From Kingdonia uniflora (taxonomy: Eukaryota; Streptophyta; Magnoliopsida; Ranunculales; Circaeasteraceae): DNA of 64,000 nucleotides. Below the pieces are notes generated by a model. The model worked only from the letters and a program-made list of their open reading frames with translations. It was not told where the DNA came from and did not search any database. The number at the start of each line of letters is the position of its first letter. Position 1 is the first letter of the stretch. The position numbers and the translations under genes were made by a program. Positions 30,555 to 42,325 of the stretch are shown piece after piece. The stretch spans positions 2,046,001 to 2,110,000 of the forward strand of contig JACGCM010001166.1 in NCBI GenBank assembly GCA_014058105.1. Direction: 5' to 3'.

Positions 30555-31118
30555 GAGCATCTTCTAAAGTGCCTCACTACCTTGGAATCCAAGGTGCCAC
30601 CTAGGATTTTCCTCATCTAACAATCCCTCATTGACTTGGATTTCACCCTCCAAATCCAAGGTTAAGTCTTGGAATCCAAGACTCAACCTTGGATTTTAAT
30701 ATCGCGATTGGGTGCCTAAGTGTTGGGCGCATGTTCTATTTTTAAACAGGTGCCTAAGGTTTGGGCTCCCAATTGTTTTTTTAACAAATCCAAGGTTGAG
30801 TCTTGGAATCCAAAACTCAACCTTGGATTTTAATATCGCGATTGGGTGCCTAAGTGTTGGGTGCCTGCTCTATTTTAAAACAGGCGCCTAAGGTTTTGGC
30901 GCCCAATTATTTTATTTAACAAAAATTCAAATCGGGCGCCCAAGTCTTGTGTGCCCACTTTGGACCTAACTAAAAAAAATAAAAAATTAAGCAGGCGCCC
31001 AAGTGTTGTGCGCATGTTAAAAAATTAAAGTCTGGTACTATTGGAGGAAATAGAGTCTGACTGACTTGGATTTAGTTTTTTTTTCAACCAAGTCAGTTAG
31101 GTACTTTTGGAGATGCTC
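30555..31118. mobile_element. Tourist-like MITE with TTA target duplication and internal repeats
   Basis: TTA flanks both ends (30552-30554 and 31119-31121). The termini GAGCATCT... and ...AGATGCTC form an inverted repeat of about 30 bp that continues into AGT-CCT-A-TGACTTGG. The 564-bp body has no coding capacity and an internal direct duplication of about 130 bp (about 30690-30800 and 30818-30925) around GCGATTGGGTGCCTAAGTG. Also present is a short palindrome around CTTGGAATCCAAG. Confidence 0.82.
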
Positions 31119-31288
31119 TTATAAAGAGATTATAATGTAGTATGTGTAAGTGGAGTATCGAACACAGTGAGATTCAAGAAAATCTAGCTAGTTTGTACTT
31201 TAAAATAATTTAGAATTTTGGTTTGGTTGTAATAAAATTAAACTTAGACGACCTAACCGAGGCTTATCCCGGACATCTATTCACTTGT

Positions 31289-31886
31289 TGTAGGGACCTA
31301 TCCCTCGACCTAGTCCAGACTTGAACTACCTCAATATCAGACTCACGGATTACACACGTAGCATGTACAATCAACATTGACACCTAGACCACGAACTAAT
31401 AAAGAACGTGGATCGAGCTCTACAGCAAAATATGAACAAGTCAAAGATACATGTCTCCCACAAACTAACAGTTACACATTCAACTGCCACTTACCTCATT
31501 ATCCAAAGAACGTGCTTCTATACGATAACAAGCTACATGTAAGGTCTATATAAAGAAGAAGTTCCAGAGGAGATGAGGACCATAAAAACCAGATTTTATA
31601 GATTCTATCACAAGAATTTCTAGATCTAAAACACCACAAAAGTTTTTATTTCAATATCAAGCATTTCTAGTTCAAAGAGATTATTTTTAATAAGATATCA
31701 GCCTCAAGTAATAAAAGTTACAGCTACTAAATCCTCAACTCGAGGTTGTAGTTTTTTACTTATTCAAAGGTTTTCCGCACTAAATCACCTCTATCATTTC
31801 TTGTATTAAATTCATTTTTGTCATAGGTACATTTGGTGTAAGATATAATTTTGAGTTATTTCGAGCTACGGAATTAGGCCATTACA
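31289..31886 (+). repeat. 5' LTR of Tat copy A
   Basis: 598 bp, TG...CA. TATA-like CTATATAAAG at about 31546. It is about as long as LTRs at 36759 and 55943 and shares CCTATCCCTCGACCTA near its start. Confidence 0.85.
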
Positions 31887-31904
31887 TTTGGTGCCGTCTA
31901 TGGG
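31887..31904 (+). other. Primer binding site of Tat copy A
   Basis: TTTGGTGCCGTCTATGGG follows the LTR directly. The same position in B is TTTGGCATCGTCTGTGGG and in E TTTGGCGCCGTCTGTG, the motif usual in this retroelement group. Confidence 0.7.
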
Positions 31905-31964
31905 AAAGAAGATATTTTTCACGGTATCCTAAGGCATACTTTACTCACTTATCCATTTCTAATC

Positions 31965-33569
31965 ATGGTCATTTCCAAGTGACCAACAACAGGCATCCAA
32001 CTCGATCTTTAAGTTGAACCAGAATAGATCACTGAACTACGGGCGAATCTCCACGCAGAAACGGAGAAGCGTAATAAGCTCGAGCGATAGTTAACTTTTG
32101 ACCGAGAGCTCTACGATAAAGAGCTCAAAAACAAGCTTCAAGCTCGTTTGACAACATTCAAGAGACATGAAGAATATATGACAACTATGTAGACCGTATT
32201 GTAAGCTTTGCAGGACACTCAATAGGCTCCCCATACCAGAGAACGTGATCAAGTGCCAGCGAACTTTTGAGTTTATGCATGAGAAATATTGAGACCTCGC
32301 AGAGCGACCAGCAAATCCATTTCCAAAAATCTTTAACACGAACTTAAACCTTCAATTTATTTGAGAAGAGATGCTCAGTCTGATATAAGTAAAAATCTCT
32401 AACCTTCTAAGCGTCAAGAGGAAGAACAACGACCTCAACCCCGTATTCCAGCGCGTGAGCGCTTGAGTGAAGGCACCAGTACTCATAATCCTCAACTAGC
32501 TTGCCAAGTCACTCAGGCAACTCGTCAATACGTCACACAAGAGCACACAGATCAGCGTATCAAGAAGTTGATTGAAACTCAAGCTCTAGGCAGTTAGAAC
32601 AATTTTACCAAGTTGCAAGGTAATCCGATTACCAAAGAGTTATTCGACATGGAAGTACCAACAGGTTTCCATACTCCGAAGATACGTAGATACAAAGGCA
32701 CCGATTCGAAGGCGCACATTCAACAATTCCGAGTTTCCTTGAGATTGTACTCAAACCTCAACCATATTATATGCTATCTGTTCACAACAAGTCTTTAGGG
32801 AGAACCACTACGGTGGTTCCATTATCTACCTAAAGATTTCATTTTTACATTCGATCAACTACAAAAGAATTTTGTCAAGACTTATGCTCACAATAAAGAC
32901 AAGGATGAGAATTTATATTCCCTTATTAGTCTCAAACAGCCACAAGGAGATAAGCTCGAGGTCTTTGCGAAGAAGTTTCTGGAGCTCGCAAGGAAAATTG
33001 ATAATCTAGATCAGAAAACAACTGTTACTACTTTTACCAATGCACTCAAACTCAATTGCAAAGAAAATGAGCATATCTTCTTAAGCAACCCCGTGACCTT
33101 GGAGGATATGATCACCAAGGTCAATGGGTATGTCGACCTGGAAAGGATGATTATCGAAAGACATAAATCTACTAAGTTCGCCCTAACCACTAATGGTCCA
33201 TACACAGAACGCAACAGTGGACCAAAGGAAAACTATGGTGATAAAAAATATTCTAAGGCAAACACAGGCAAACCTCAGAAGGCAAATTTATTACATAAGC
33301 TGGCCCTCCCCAAGTTGAATGTCCGAATCTTCTCAGTTTTTCCCGTTCTAGCAAAAGACAAGTTTTATCATATATCTCAACCGTTGGAACCGATTGAAGG
33401 CAAACCATATTGCATGCATCACAAGGTAAATCATCATAAAACTGACAACTACTATGCTTTAGAGAGGTTGCTGGAATATATTTTCAAAGAGGGGATAATG
33501 CATGAGTATATTGTCGATCTGGAATCATACAAGAATGCTAATTACAAGACACAAATCGAAGTAGTCTAG
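31965..33569 (+). pseudogene. gag of Tat copy A
   Basis: The first part (31965-32600) is full of stops but alignable with copy B. The capsid-like core starts near 32613 with G-F-H-T-P-K, Y-K-G-T-D-S-K-A-H-I-Q, W-F-H-Y-L-P, F-V-K-T-Y-A-H and L-K-Q-P-Q-G-D-K-L-E-V-F, the usual retroelement gag pattern. About 33390-33450 is a degraded zinc knuckle (C-M-H-H-K then H-H-K-T-D-N). It would form the cytoplasmic virus-like particle. Confidence 0.8.
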
Positions 33570-33671
33570 GTCAAAGATCAAGCTGAGGAAAAATACTTGT
33601 ACCATATGTACCACATCAACATGATCGTGATTCATCTGATTAACAACTCTTGCTGATTCAAACGACAAAGA

Positions 33672-36600
33672 TTGTCCGAGTACTGCGATCTCACACCTCA
33701 AGATAAAGAAGCTAAATTTCTTCCTAAATCGAGCAATTGTCGACTTGGGATTTCATTCGAGGATTACAACATCAGCCATGTTAAGTTTCCTCATCATGGC
33801 ATACTAGTTACCATGCTCAAGATGAAGAAATATGTCATGTATACAATGATGATTGATACTGGAAGTGGTATTGAGATTCCTTTCAAAGAACGATCGACTA
33901 GATGGGATTGGCCGATCAGGTTATTCCAAACGACATCGATATTAGTGAATTTAATGGTTCCAAGGAAGAATGAGTTGGCAAGATAATCTTACCTATTACC
34001 GCTAGACCAGCTACAATCGACGTCGTATTCTACATGATCAACGTCAAATCTCGTTATCTCAGAATTATGGGCCGCTGCTAGATCCATATCATGGAAGCAA
34101 TCATTTCCACGTATTATCAAACGCTATACCTCAAACACAACGATGGCATCTAAAAAATCAAAGGCAGTCAAAGGATCTCCCGGGCTTGCAAAAATACCAT
34201 TTATACCATTCTTGATACATCTAACAGATATACTGTATATCAATTATATAAAGCTGGTCACATTGATGATTAACCTTCAACAGAAGAACTTACAGAGTAC
34301 ATAGACATTGATGGACCAAACAGAGGTACTTATATTGGTACCAAATTGGTTCAACATGACAAGGAAGCTCTCGTTCACTTCTTACAAATGAATCGAAACA
34401 TCTTTGCTTGGACTTTCGAAGAGATGCTCGGAGTCGATCCATCCAAGGCATGCCACAGATTGAGCATCAACAATAATGCCACGGCGGTCAAATAGAAATA
34501 ACGACGACTCTTTCCTCATCTTCGAGATGAGGTCAACATTGAGATCGATAAGTTAATCAAAGTGGGATTCATTCGAGAAGCTAAGTACCCAGATTGGATC
34601 TCTAACATTGTCACCGTTCCAAAGAAGAATGGAAAAGTCTGAGTTTGCGTAAATTTTACCGATCTAAACAAATATACTCCGAAGGACAGTTTCCCTCTTC
34701 CAATCATTCATCATATTCTTGATTCCATAGCAGGTCACGAGCTCTTATCTATGATGAACGCTACTTTTGGACACAATCAAATACCTATCTTGGAGGCCGA
34801 TCAGGAAAAGATCACTTTCATCACTGAAAGGGGACTTTACTGTTATAATGTCATGCCTTTCAGACTGAAGAACGCAGACATAACTTATCAATGGCTAATG
34901 ATAGCAATGTTCAAAGCATACTTGGGGAAAATCGTTGAAGTATACATTGATGATCTTCTGTGTAAGAGCTTCCTGTCGAAAATCCATATTATAGATCTCT
35001 CCACAATCTTCAAAATTCTATATTCTTATAAAATGCGGCTTAATCCTGATAAATGCTAATTCGGAGTGCATTCGGGCAAGTTCCTCGACTATCTTTTCAG
35101 CAAGAAGGGGATTGAAGCTGACCCAGATCAAATTCAAGCTCTCCTCAACATGCCCTCCCCCAAAACAAAGAAGGACGTACAAAAAATCGCAAGCAAGATT
35201 GCTGCTATCAATCGATTCGTCTCTAACTCTTCAGATCGATGTTGGTGGCTATTTTTATTACTCCGAGGTTGTACCAAACAAAGAAAGGTTTAGCCCAACG
35301 AAAAGATCCAGTGGACAACAGAATGTGAGGTAGCTTTTTAGGAACTCAAAACCTATCTGGGGAGGAAGTCTCTCATCATGAGCACCCCGGTAGACAATGA
35401 GGAACTGATCATCTACCTCATAGTTACAGATAATTCTATCAGCCTGGTCCCCATCCGACTTGAGGGTAAGATCAAAAAGTCAGTCTATTTCATCAGCAAA
35501 ACCCTTACTCTAATAGAAATGAGGTATTCTAAATTAGAGAGACTCCTTCTAACTCTTGTTTACACTTCATAGAAACCCAAATACTACTTCCAAGCTTATT
35601 CAGTCAAAGTCATGACGAACTACCCACTTATCAAGTTCGAACAACGACATTCAAAAAATGGTTAGGCCGTTGTCAATTTTCTCATAGATTTTCCTGTGGA
35701 AGATCCCGATTGGGAGGAGCACGATCCTGACCTTACATAAGAAATTACAGAAGATCTACCCTCTAAACCATTTAATGAGCGAGCTGAATAGATTACAATA
35801 AAAGGGTAGAGACTTCTTACAGATGGTTTGGCAGGACCCGCAGGGTCAGGAATTGGGATCGTACTAATTATACCTTCCAGGGACTGTATCGAGAAATCAA
35901 TCCGCTTAGATTTTGAAGCCTCCAACAATATTACTGAGTAAGAAGCTTTAATTTATAGACTTGACTTAGCACTCGAGTTTGGCATCCCTGAGCTCTTAGC
36001 CTATACAAATTATTTACTTATCATCGACCATTACTCGGTACAGGACAATAAAAATAGCAAGATGATTGAATATGAAACCCTCGTTGTCGATAGGATGAGT
36101 AAATTTACGAAAGTAACTCTCAACTATCTACCTCGAGGTGAGAACAAACATGCCGATTCCTTGGCTTATTTGTCCGGGATCTTGGGTATAGAGGCGCAAA
36201 ATTTTACAAATCGATGTAATATCCACCCCCAACATTGATCTTCGTTCTGTATGCACGATCAATACTGGGGGCGATAAAGAGGAAGACTACGATTGGCGAA
36301 AGCCCTTTACTGCCTTCCTCGGCATGAAGAACAAATGCGACGGCCCCTTCTGACAGATCCAAAAGAGACCGACAATTGGTCGATAATTTAAAGCGTTATA
36401 CAGTTCAGAACGGCCGTCTATACCGCCGATCAATGACATGGCCTTATCTCAAGTGCATCTCTAAGAAGAAAGTCGATAGAATGCTCAAAGAATTACATGA
36501 AGGGACTTGTGGCTCCCATGCCGTAGGTCAATCGCTTGCAAACAGAGTAATTACACAAGGAGTATTCTGGCCAGGAATGCGCAAAAAAGTAGAAGAGTAC

Positions 36601-36758
36601 TCACGCAAATGCGACAGATGTCAACGACATGGACACATGATCTGCGCCCCTACACTCGAACTACATGCAAGCATGATATTCTGGCCTTTTAAGCAGTGGA
36701 TACTCAATCTCGTGGGAGAGTTTCCCAATACGCCAGGTAACCGATGCTTTTTACTCAT
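33672..36758 (+). pseudogene. pol of Tat copy A: protease, RT, RNase H, second RNase H, partial integrase
   Basis: Protease: M-M-I-D-T-G-S-G at about 33850. RT (about 34370-35100): N-F-T-D-L-N-K, the fingers/palm text and an intact catalytic Y-I-D-D-L-L (about 34945). RNase H of the gypsy type: I-S-K-T-L-T then M-R-Y-S-K-L-E (about 35500). A second, archaeal-type RNase H (about 35815-36190): D-G-L-A-G-P-A-G-S-G-I-G, a Y-L-P-R-G-E-N and A-D-S-L-A. A dual RNase H is the hallmark of the Tat lineage. The integrase zinc finger (36376-36650: H-x-G-x-C-G-S-H, C-x2-C) is broken off by the LTR of copy B. Several stops. Confidence 0.82.
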
Positions 36759-37372
36759 TGTAAGGACCTATCCCTCGACCTAACCCAATTCGAACTACCT
36801 TCAATTCGAACTACTTTTATATCAGACTCACGTATTTTACACATTACATAAATAGTCAGCATTGACACCTACATCACGGACTGATAAAAAATATGGGTTG
36901 AACACAACAGAAAAGTATGAACAAGTCAAAGACACATGTCTCTCACAAACTCAACAGTTACTCCATCAACCACTACTTACCTCATTATTCGCAGAACATG
37001 CTCCAGTACGATAACGAACTGTGGGCAAGACCTATATAAGGAAAAAGTTTTAGAAGAGACAAGGACCAGAAAAATATACGAGAAATCACCAAGAAAACCA
37101 GATTTTTTAGATTCTCAAACACCAAATTTAATATTTACAAGATTAAGTATTTCTAGTTCGAGAGATCACTTGTAATAAGATATCAGCCTCAAGCAATAAA
37201 ATTTACTGTTACTAAAACCTTCAACTTGAGGTCGTGGTTTTTTTACCTATTCAAAGGTTTTCCACGCTAAATCACATGTGCTGTTTCTTGTTCTACATTA
37301 GTTTTTGCAACAGGAAAATTGGTGTACGAGCTAATTCCGAGCCATCTCGAGCTTACAGAATTGGCTATTACA
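36759..37372 (+). repeat. 5' LTR of Tat copy B
   Basis: 614 bp, TGTAAGGACC...GGCTATTACA; TATA-like CCTATATAAGG at about 37030. Confidence 0.85.
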
Positions 37373-37451
37373 TTTGGCATCGTCTGTGGGAAAGAAGGCA
37401 TTTCCACGATATCCTAAGGTATACATTTACTTTACTATCAATCTCCAATCA

Positions 37452-38262
37452 TGGTCACTTCCAGACGACCAGCAACTGGAATCTAGCTCGATCTTTCAGT
37501 TAACCCGGAATAACTTATAAAACTACGGGCGAATCTCCACGCCAAAATAGGGAAACATAATGAGCTTGAACGTCAGTTAACTTTTGACCGAGAGCTCCAG
37601 TAGAAGGAACTCGATGCAGAGAGACAAGCTCGTTCGACGACGTTCAAATGACATAAAGATCAAATGACTACCATGCAGACTACGTTATAGGCTCTGTAAG
37701 ATACTCAACAGGCTCCTCAAACTAGAGATCTCGATCAAATACTAGGGACCTCTCTGTTTTTTGCGCAGGAAAGATTGGGACCTTGAGGAGCCACCAACAG
37801 AGATATTTCCAGAAATATTTAGAATGAATATCAACCTTCCATTCATTTGGGTGGTGAAGTTCAGTCTGAGATTAGCAGAGGTCACCGATTTTCCAAACAT
37901 CAGGAGGAAGAACAATGACCTCAACCTCGAATTCTAGCATATGATCGCTTGAGTGAGGGCACTGGTACTCATAATCCTTAACCTCCTCGCCAAGCCACTC
38001 AAGTAACACGTTAATACATCTCACAATAGCATATGGGTCAGTACATCAAGGAGTTGATTGAAGCGCAAGTTCTAGGCACTACAAACGACGTTATCAAATT
38101 ACAGGGAAGTCTGATTTCCAAAGAACTATTCGATATTGAAATACCGAAAGGTTTCCATACTCCAAAATTTTTTAAATACAAGGGTACCGATCCAAAGGAG
38201 CACATTCAACAATACCGTGATTCATTGGGATTATACTCCAATCTCAACCACATCCTCTGCCA
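37452..38262 (+). pseudogene. gag of Tat copy B, 5' part
   Basis: It aligns with copy A from the ATG (M-V-T-S-R-R-P) through G-F-H-T-P-K and D-P-K-E-H-I-Q-Q-Y to L-Y-S-N-L-N-H-I-L. The frame is interrupted at 38262 by the CACTA-like element and resumes at 42326. Confidence 0.8.
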
Positions 38263-38500
38263 CTACACCAATTTTAGCAAAATACCACAGACTCTGTCTG
38301 TGGTAAAATACTATTTGCCATGGACTTTGGTTGTGGTGGAGGTCTGTAATAAAAGGTGCGTGGTAATTTTTTTGCCACAGACCTTATCCAAGCTTAACAT
38401 ACTGTTTTGCCATGGATTTAATATGTGGTTAATTTATTGCCATGGATATAATCTGTGTTATAAAACAAGATAAGGCACAATCTTAATCCGTGGCTATTTA
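38263..38500. repeat. Left subterminal repeats of the CACTA-like element
   Basis: CCACAGACTCTGTCTGTGG near the end forms a palindrome, and TGTGG, CCACAGAC and TTGCCATGGA motifs recur to about 38500. The right counterpart is 42210-42325. Confidence 0.65.
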
Positions 38501-39422
38501 TTTAAATTACACATCATAATTTTAGACACTATAATATATCATATTTCAAGTTATAATATATCAACAATTTTCTTATAGTGATCCAAGTACAAGATTCCAT
38601 ATGAAATTTGGAAATGAAACTAAGAACATAGGAATTAAAAAGAAATGGACGATGACTTGAAAGCGAAAGGAAGCCTAAGATCATGTCATATTAAGATGAA
38701 ATGATGTTTTGGACCCTTTGCAATATTAGCTTGTTACTTAATGCATGTATCACAAAATAAAATATGAATATCTATTAGAGTGTGGAAGGACAATTACCTT
38801 AATAGATGAAATATTACATGATAACGGTCTACTTGATCTCCAAGCTACCGCTTGAATATATGTACACTTGTAATAAAAAGGGATAATGAGAATGATTGTA
38901 ATTAAACCGACATCTAGGACTTGAGATGGCCTCAAACATGAAAATGGTGACTTCATAGAGAAAGATAACTGCGTAAGACTAAGAAAAAAATATTACTCAA
39001 AAAGGTAATTAAATAGTTGTTAATCTTTATAAGCCAAAGCGTCCTTTATAGTACTAGATAATCAACGCGCTATATGAAACAAAAAATGACACCAAAAACT
39101 AGCTAACGGCCTAACGCAAACTATATCGCAGATAAATTTTCTTTATAGGAATCATTCGAGCAGGAAACCTGTTCTTATGAAACAAACAAGAAATACTTAA
39201 GCAAACAGGACTGAACCAATACGCAAACAATCTTATTGGGCTGTCCATTTATTTACTTCACAAAAAAGGAGCCAGTATTACCTTGTGTATTTCAAATGGT
39301 AGCGATGCGTGTCTATGTGTGTTTGTCTTACAAAGATGGATGATATTTTTTACTAGTGAAGTCTCTTCATCAATTATATATATTAAAAAATGGTAAAAAA
39401 ATGTTAATCAGGAAAGAACTAA
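38501..39422. other. Interior of the CACTA-like element, no feature
   Basis: AT-rich, no gene-like frame. It may include introns or flanks of the captured UEV1-type gene. Confidence 0.4.
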
Positions 39423-39564
39423 TATTATGAGGACCAATTATACTATCAGTCCAAGAACGCATGTAAATATCATCACCGTCATCCATTTTGTAGCTGACCG
39501 CGCCATCTCCAATACCCTTCTCTCCACATTCAAGTTCCTCCAGCAAGCTAAAGTTTCTAGGAAC
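39423..39564 (-). pseudogene. Captured exon of a UEV1/MMS2-type E2 variant
   Basis: Minus-strand translation gives [36 protein letters not shown] and I-I-G-P-H-N, the N-terminal third of ubiquitin-conjugating E2 variant 1 (UEV1/MMZ), the Ubc13 partner for Lys63-linked chains in DNA-damage tolerance. A CATGCAG acceptor sits at its 5' edge, so the capture came from genomic DNA. The match stops abruptly after G-P-H-N with no clear donor. No stop within the exon. The rest of the E2 fold is missing, so no function is expected. Confidence 0.88.
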
Positions 39565-41100
39565 TGCATGACAACACAAACAAACATGAATAACTAAGCA
39601 ATCAAATCTTACTTGATGAAATGTAACCAATAAACCAATGGCAAGGAGTAAGTAACAGAGCCCTGATTTTGAGGTGCTTAGGCTAATATACGTATCATCT
39701 ATCAGACACCTACAAAGTAATTAACTCTTAAGATGTATCTAGATGCTCAACGAGGAAAAGTAACAAAGTCGTTTCAAAGGTTTAAATCTCATGCTCAAAT
39801 GATATGGTCTGACAATATATCAAAAATTTACAGAACTGTTTGTGGTCACTGGAAGTATGTATAAAACCATGGCCATAAGGTTGATATATGCTCTAAAGAA
39901 AAAAACTATCTCTATCCCTCTCTCACACAACCGATGCTAATATTGGCCATAGAAATGAGGATTTTCGATAATGAGCTTATGTTAGTTTTAGTTACTTATA
40001 TAGCAAGTACTAAGTAGAAGTGTAGTAGGGTAAGTAGTCTTAAATTAATTAGGAGGTTAGTAGAGGCCTATAATTAAGGCCTTAGCTTCTCCATCATAAT
40101 CACTTTACGCTTTATTGGCTTTGAGTTAATCGAAACACCAAGAACTCGCACTGATAGCAACAAAAGCCTAGTTAGACCAGGTTCTGAGTTGAGAGAATCA
40201 TGGTGCACATCACAACTGTTTTGACAAATGAAACTGTGCCGAAGGTAAAGTAACAGCAATTGTAGCATGCAACAGTCATCACCCCACGCCTACGGCATAC
40301 TTCCAACTTGTATCATGGCAACTAAACCCAGAAATGTTTCTTCATTGTCCCATAATGCCATTATCCAACCTATGTTTTACAAGATAATAAACATACCTGA
40401 AGCATCGATGAACCCCATATTTGTTAGCGCTTGTTGGATTGATTAACTTGATACTGGATTCCAATAAAGAAGGAATTTCTAAACTCAAATTTGGTGCTGC
40501 AAAATCCTAACTTAAAGATAATAAGTTACTTTCGATTAGCCTATCACTTATGTGGGATTATGTGTTAGGAGTTATTAGCATATACTAATCTCAAAGCAAA
40601 ATTGGTTCATATGTGAGGCAAAAACTACTGACTATAGACAAAAGAGCCAAAAAATTGGACACTCAACTATTTCAGTACAATAATTGTCAAGAGTGAGTGA
40701 AGAGTGAGATCAAGGATGAGGTTCTTCATGTTGGTTGCCTGCAAAGCAGTAACGGTCAAATGAAGGAAATAGGAGAACTGATAACTCGCAGGTTTTCGCA
40801 TTATAGGAGTAGGTCGAGGAATGTAGGCTAACATGGATATGAAAAATTATTGAAATACAACCTAATTATCAATAAAGAATCCATGTCGTCTAAGCCCAAT
40901 ATAGTACTTCAAACCTTAATGTTAATGGCTTGGTTTTGATAATTGGGCGTTAGGGTTGCAATTTGTAGACAATCTGTGAAAACCTGATTTATGAATGACT
41001 TTACACTTGAAATGCACGAGAAGAAAACCCTAAATTTCTAGTTCAAATTCATATTAGAAAGATTGCCCTAAATTTTAGGATTTAAAGTTTGGTGTGTGAA
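39565..41100. other. Interior of the CACTA-like element between captured fragments
   Basis: No recognised exon. It probably contains introns and flanks of the captured genes plus older element DNA. Confidence 0.4.
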
Positions 41101-41104
41101 GAGA

Positions 41105-41834
41105 ATATTTCAACTTACCCTCAGCTCAACAAGCATAATTTATCCCTAGAAGACTTTATATCTCTACATTTTGACAATTGCTCATTCTCCCTGCAATTAA
41201 GAATTTCCCCAAACTATATTAAATCCCCTAAATCAAAATAAAATGACTTATAACTAAGAATTATCCAAGAATTATACCATGGGGCTTATACCTGAAGTTC
41301 TCTAAAGTAAGAAGATGTGCTATTTCTTTGCAAAGATTACCATTGAACTCCAAGAACACTTGCAAATCCTTAACCAATATATCCACCGCCTGACTTTTCA
41401 TGCCGGAATCACGCAAAAAAAAAGCCTCTAACTCAAAATGCAAACAAATTAAACACCAAAAATCCAACAAATTCTACTTAAATCCATAACTCACTTGTCC
41501 AACGCCTCTGAATACTTCTGCTTCCTTATCTTAAATAAAATTTTCACAGTGTATTTATTATTACCTACTTCGCAAACCCTGATAAATACTTCTCAATTTC
41601 ATCTCATTCCCAGTTCATAATATCATCAAAATGCCTTATATTAAAGAAAAACCATGACTCATGCTCTAATCTGTCCAACTTAGAACACACAAAAAATACA
41701 ATTTTCCCCTAAAAATAAACTGACATAAGACAAATTGAGAGTAAAAAACCTTACTTGTGAACAATTTCATTGAATTTCTTCGCTTCCAAGAACTGAAGAA
41801 TCAAGAAAACAAGTTTCCTGCTAAGAGAAGAAAT
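41105..41834 (-). pseudogene. Captured 5' exons of a TOPLESS/TPR corepressor gene
   Basis: Four successive exon matches on the minus strand: about 41834-41755 (S-S-L-S-R-K-L-V-F-L-I-L-Q-F-L, the LisH start, with ATG changed to ATT), about 41690-41491 (E-S-W-F-F-F-N, E-I-E-K-Y-L-S-G-F, then I-R-K-Q-K-Y-S-E-A-L-D), about 41400-41295 (A-V-D-I-L-V-K-D-L-Q-V-F, then H-L-L-T-L-E-N-F-R) and about 41205-41110 (E-N-E-Q-L-S-K). These are the LisH and CTLH domains and the region after them of TOPLESS, a co-repressor that binds EAR motifs. Exon-intron structure with GT/AG sites is kept, so genomic DNA was captured. A stop after N-W-E and frameshifts disable it. Confidence 0.9.
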
Positions 41835-41956
41835 GCTTTAAAAGATAAAACCAGCCAAAATCCTCACAGATCGACCGAACGAAGTTCCAATTTTACTTCT
41901 TGAAGTTGATGTTGGGGAAAATTAGTCAAATTTTGCTAGATTTTTTGCTCGATTTG

Positions 41957-41957
<1 letters not shown>

Positions 41958-42037
<80 letters not shown>
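41958..42037. repeat. GT/GA compound microsatellite
   Basis: (GT)n at about 41960-41987 runs into (GA)n to 42036. It lies inside the CACTA-like element, near its right end. Confidence 0.9.
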
Positions 42038-42040
<3 letters not shown>

Positions 42041-42204
42041 GAGAGAGGGAGATTAGTTCAAAGTCAAAAGAAAATCGTAACTCATCAGTTGAGTTTTCAT
42101 TTTACAAAATTGTACTGTAGTAATGGTGGTTTCGAATTTTCCCTTTTGTTGCAAAGAGGGAGAGAGAGAAAAAACCTAAGAATATGAAAGTACAACAAGA
42201 TAAG

Positions 42205-42325
42205 TGGAAAATTACCACAGATAAAACTAAATTTGCCACAGATTATACTCTTGCTAAAGTTATTACGGTATACGTCTGTGGTAAATCTGGAAAGAGCCAG
42301 TGGTAAATTTGTTTTTTTGGTGTAA
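42205..42325. repeat. Right subterminal repeats of the CACTA-like element
   Basis: ACCACAGATAAAA, GCCACAGATTATA and GTCTGTGGTAAAT repeat the left-end motif in both orientations. Confidence 0.65.

Larger units (their letters stand above)
31289..36758 (+). mobile_element. Tat-lineage Ty3/gypsy element, copy A (cut in integrase by copy B)
   Basis: 5' LTR 31289-31886 (TGTAGGGACC...ATTACA), primer binding site TTTGGTGCCGTCTATGGG, then gag, protease, RT, RNase H, a second archaeal-type RNase H and the start of integrase. At 36759 a second LTR begins inside the integrase, so the 3' part of copy A is displaced beyond the window. Many stops; not functional. Confidence 0.85.
38263..42325. mobile_element. 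CACTA-like non-autonomous element carrying TOPLESS and UEV1 exons
   Basis: Left end CTACACCAATTTTAGC (CACTACACCAA counting two flanking bases), right end TTTTTTTGGTGTAA; the inverted repeat is 8 of 9. Comparison with gag of copy A gives the empty site and a 3-bp duplication CCA/CCG (38260-38262, 42326-42328), the length used by CACTA. Subterminal blocks at both ends repeat GTCTGTGG, CCACAGA and TTGCCA-GGA motifs in both orientations, as CACTA elements do. No transposase is present. Instead it holds host gene fragments with introns. Superfamily is inferred from ends, duplication length and subterminal repeats. Confidence 0.7.

Noticed and set aside
41900..42187. 95-codon frame with Cys-Val and Arg-Glu runs
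   Set aside because: Translation of the GT/GA microsatellite.
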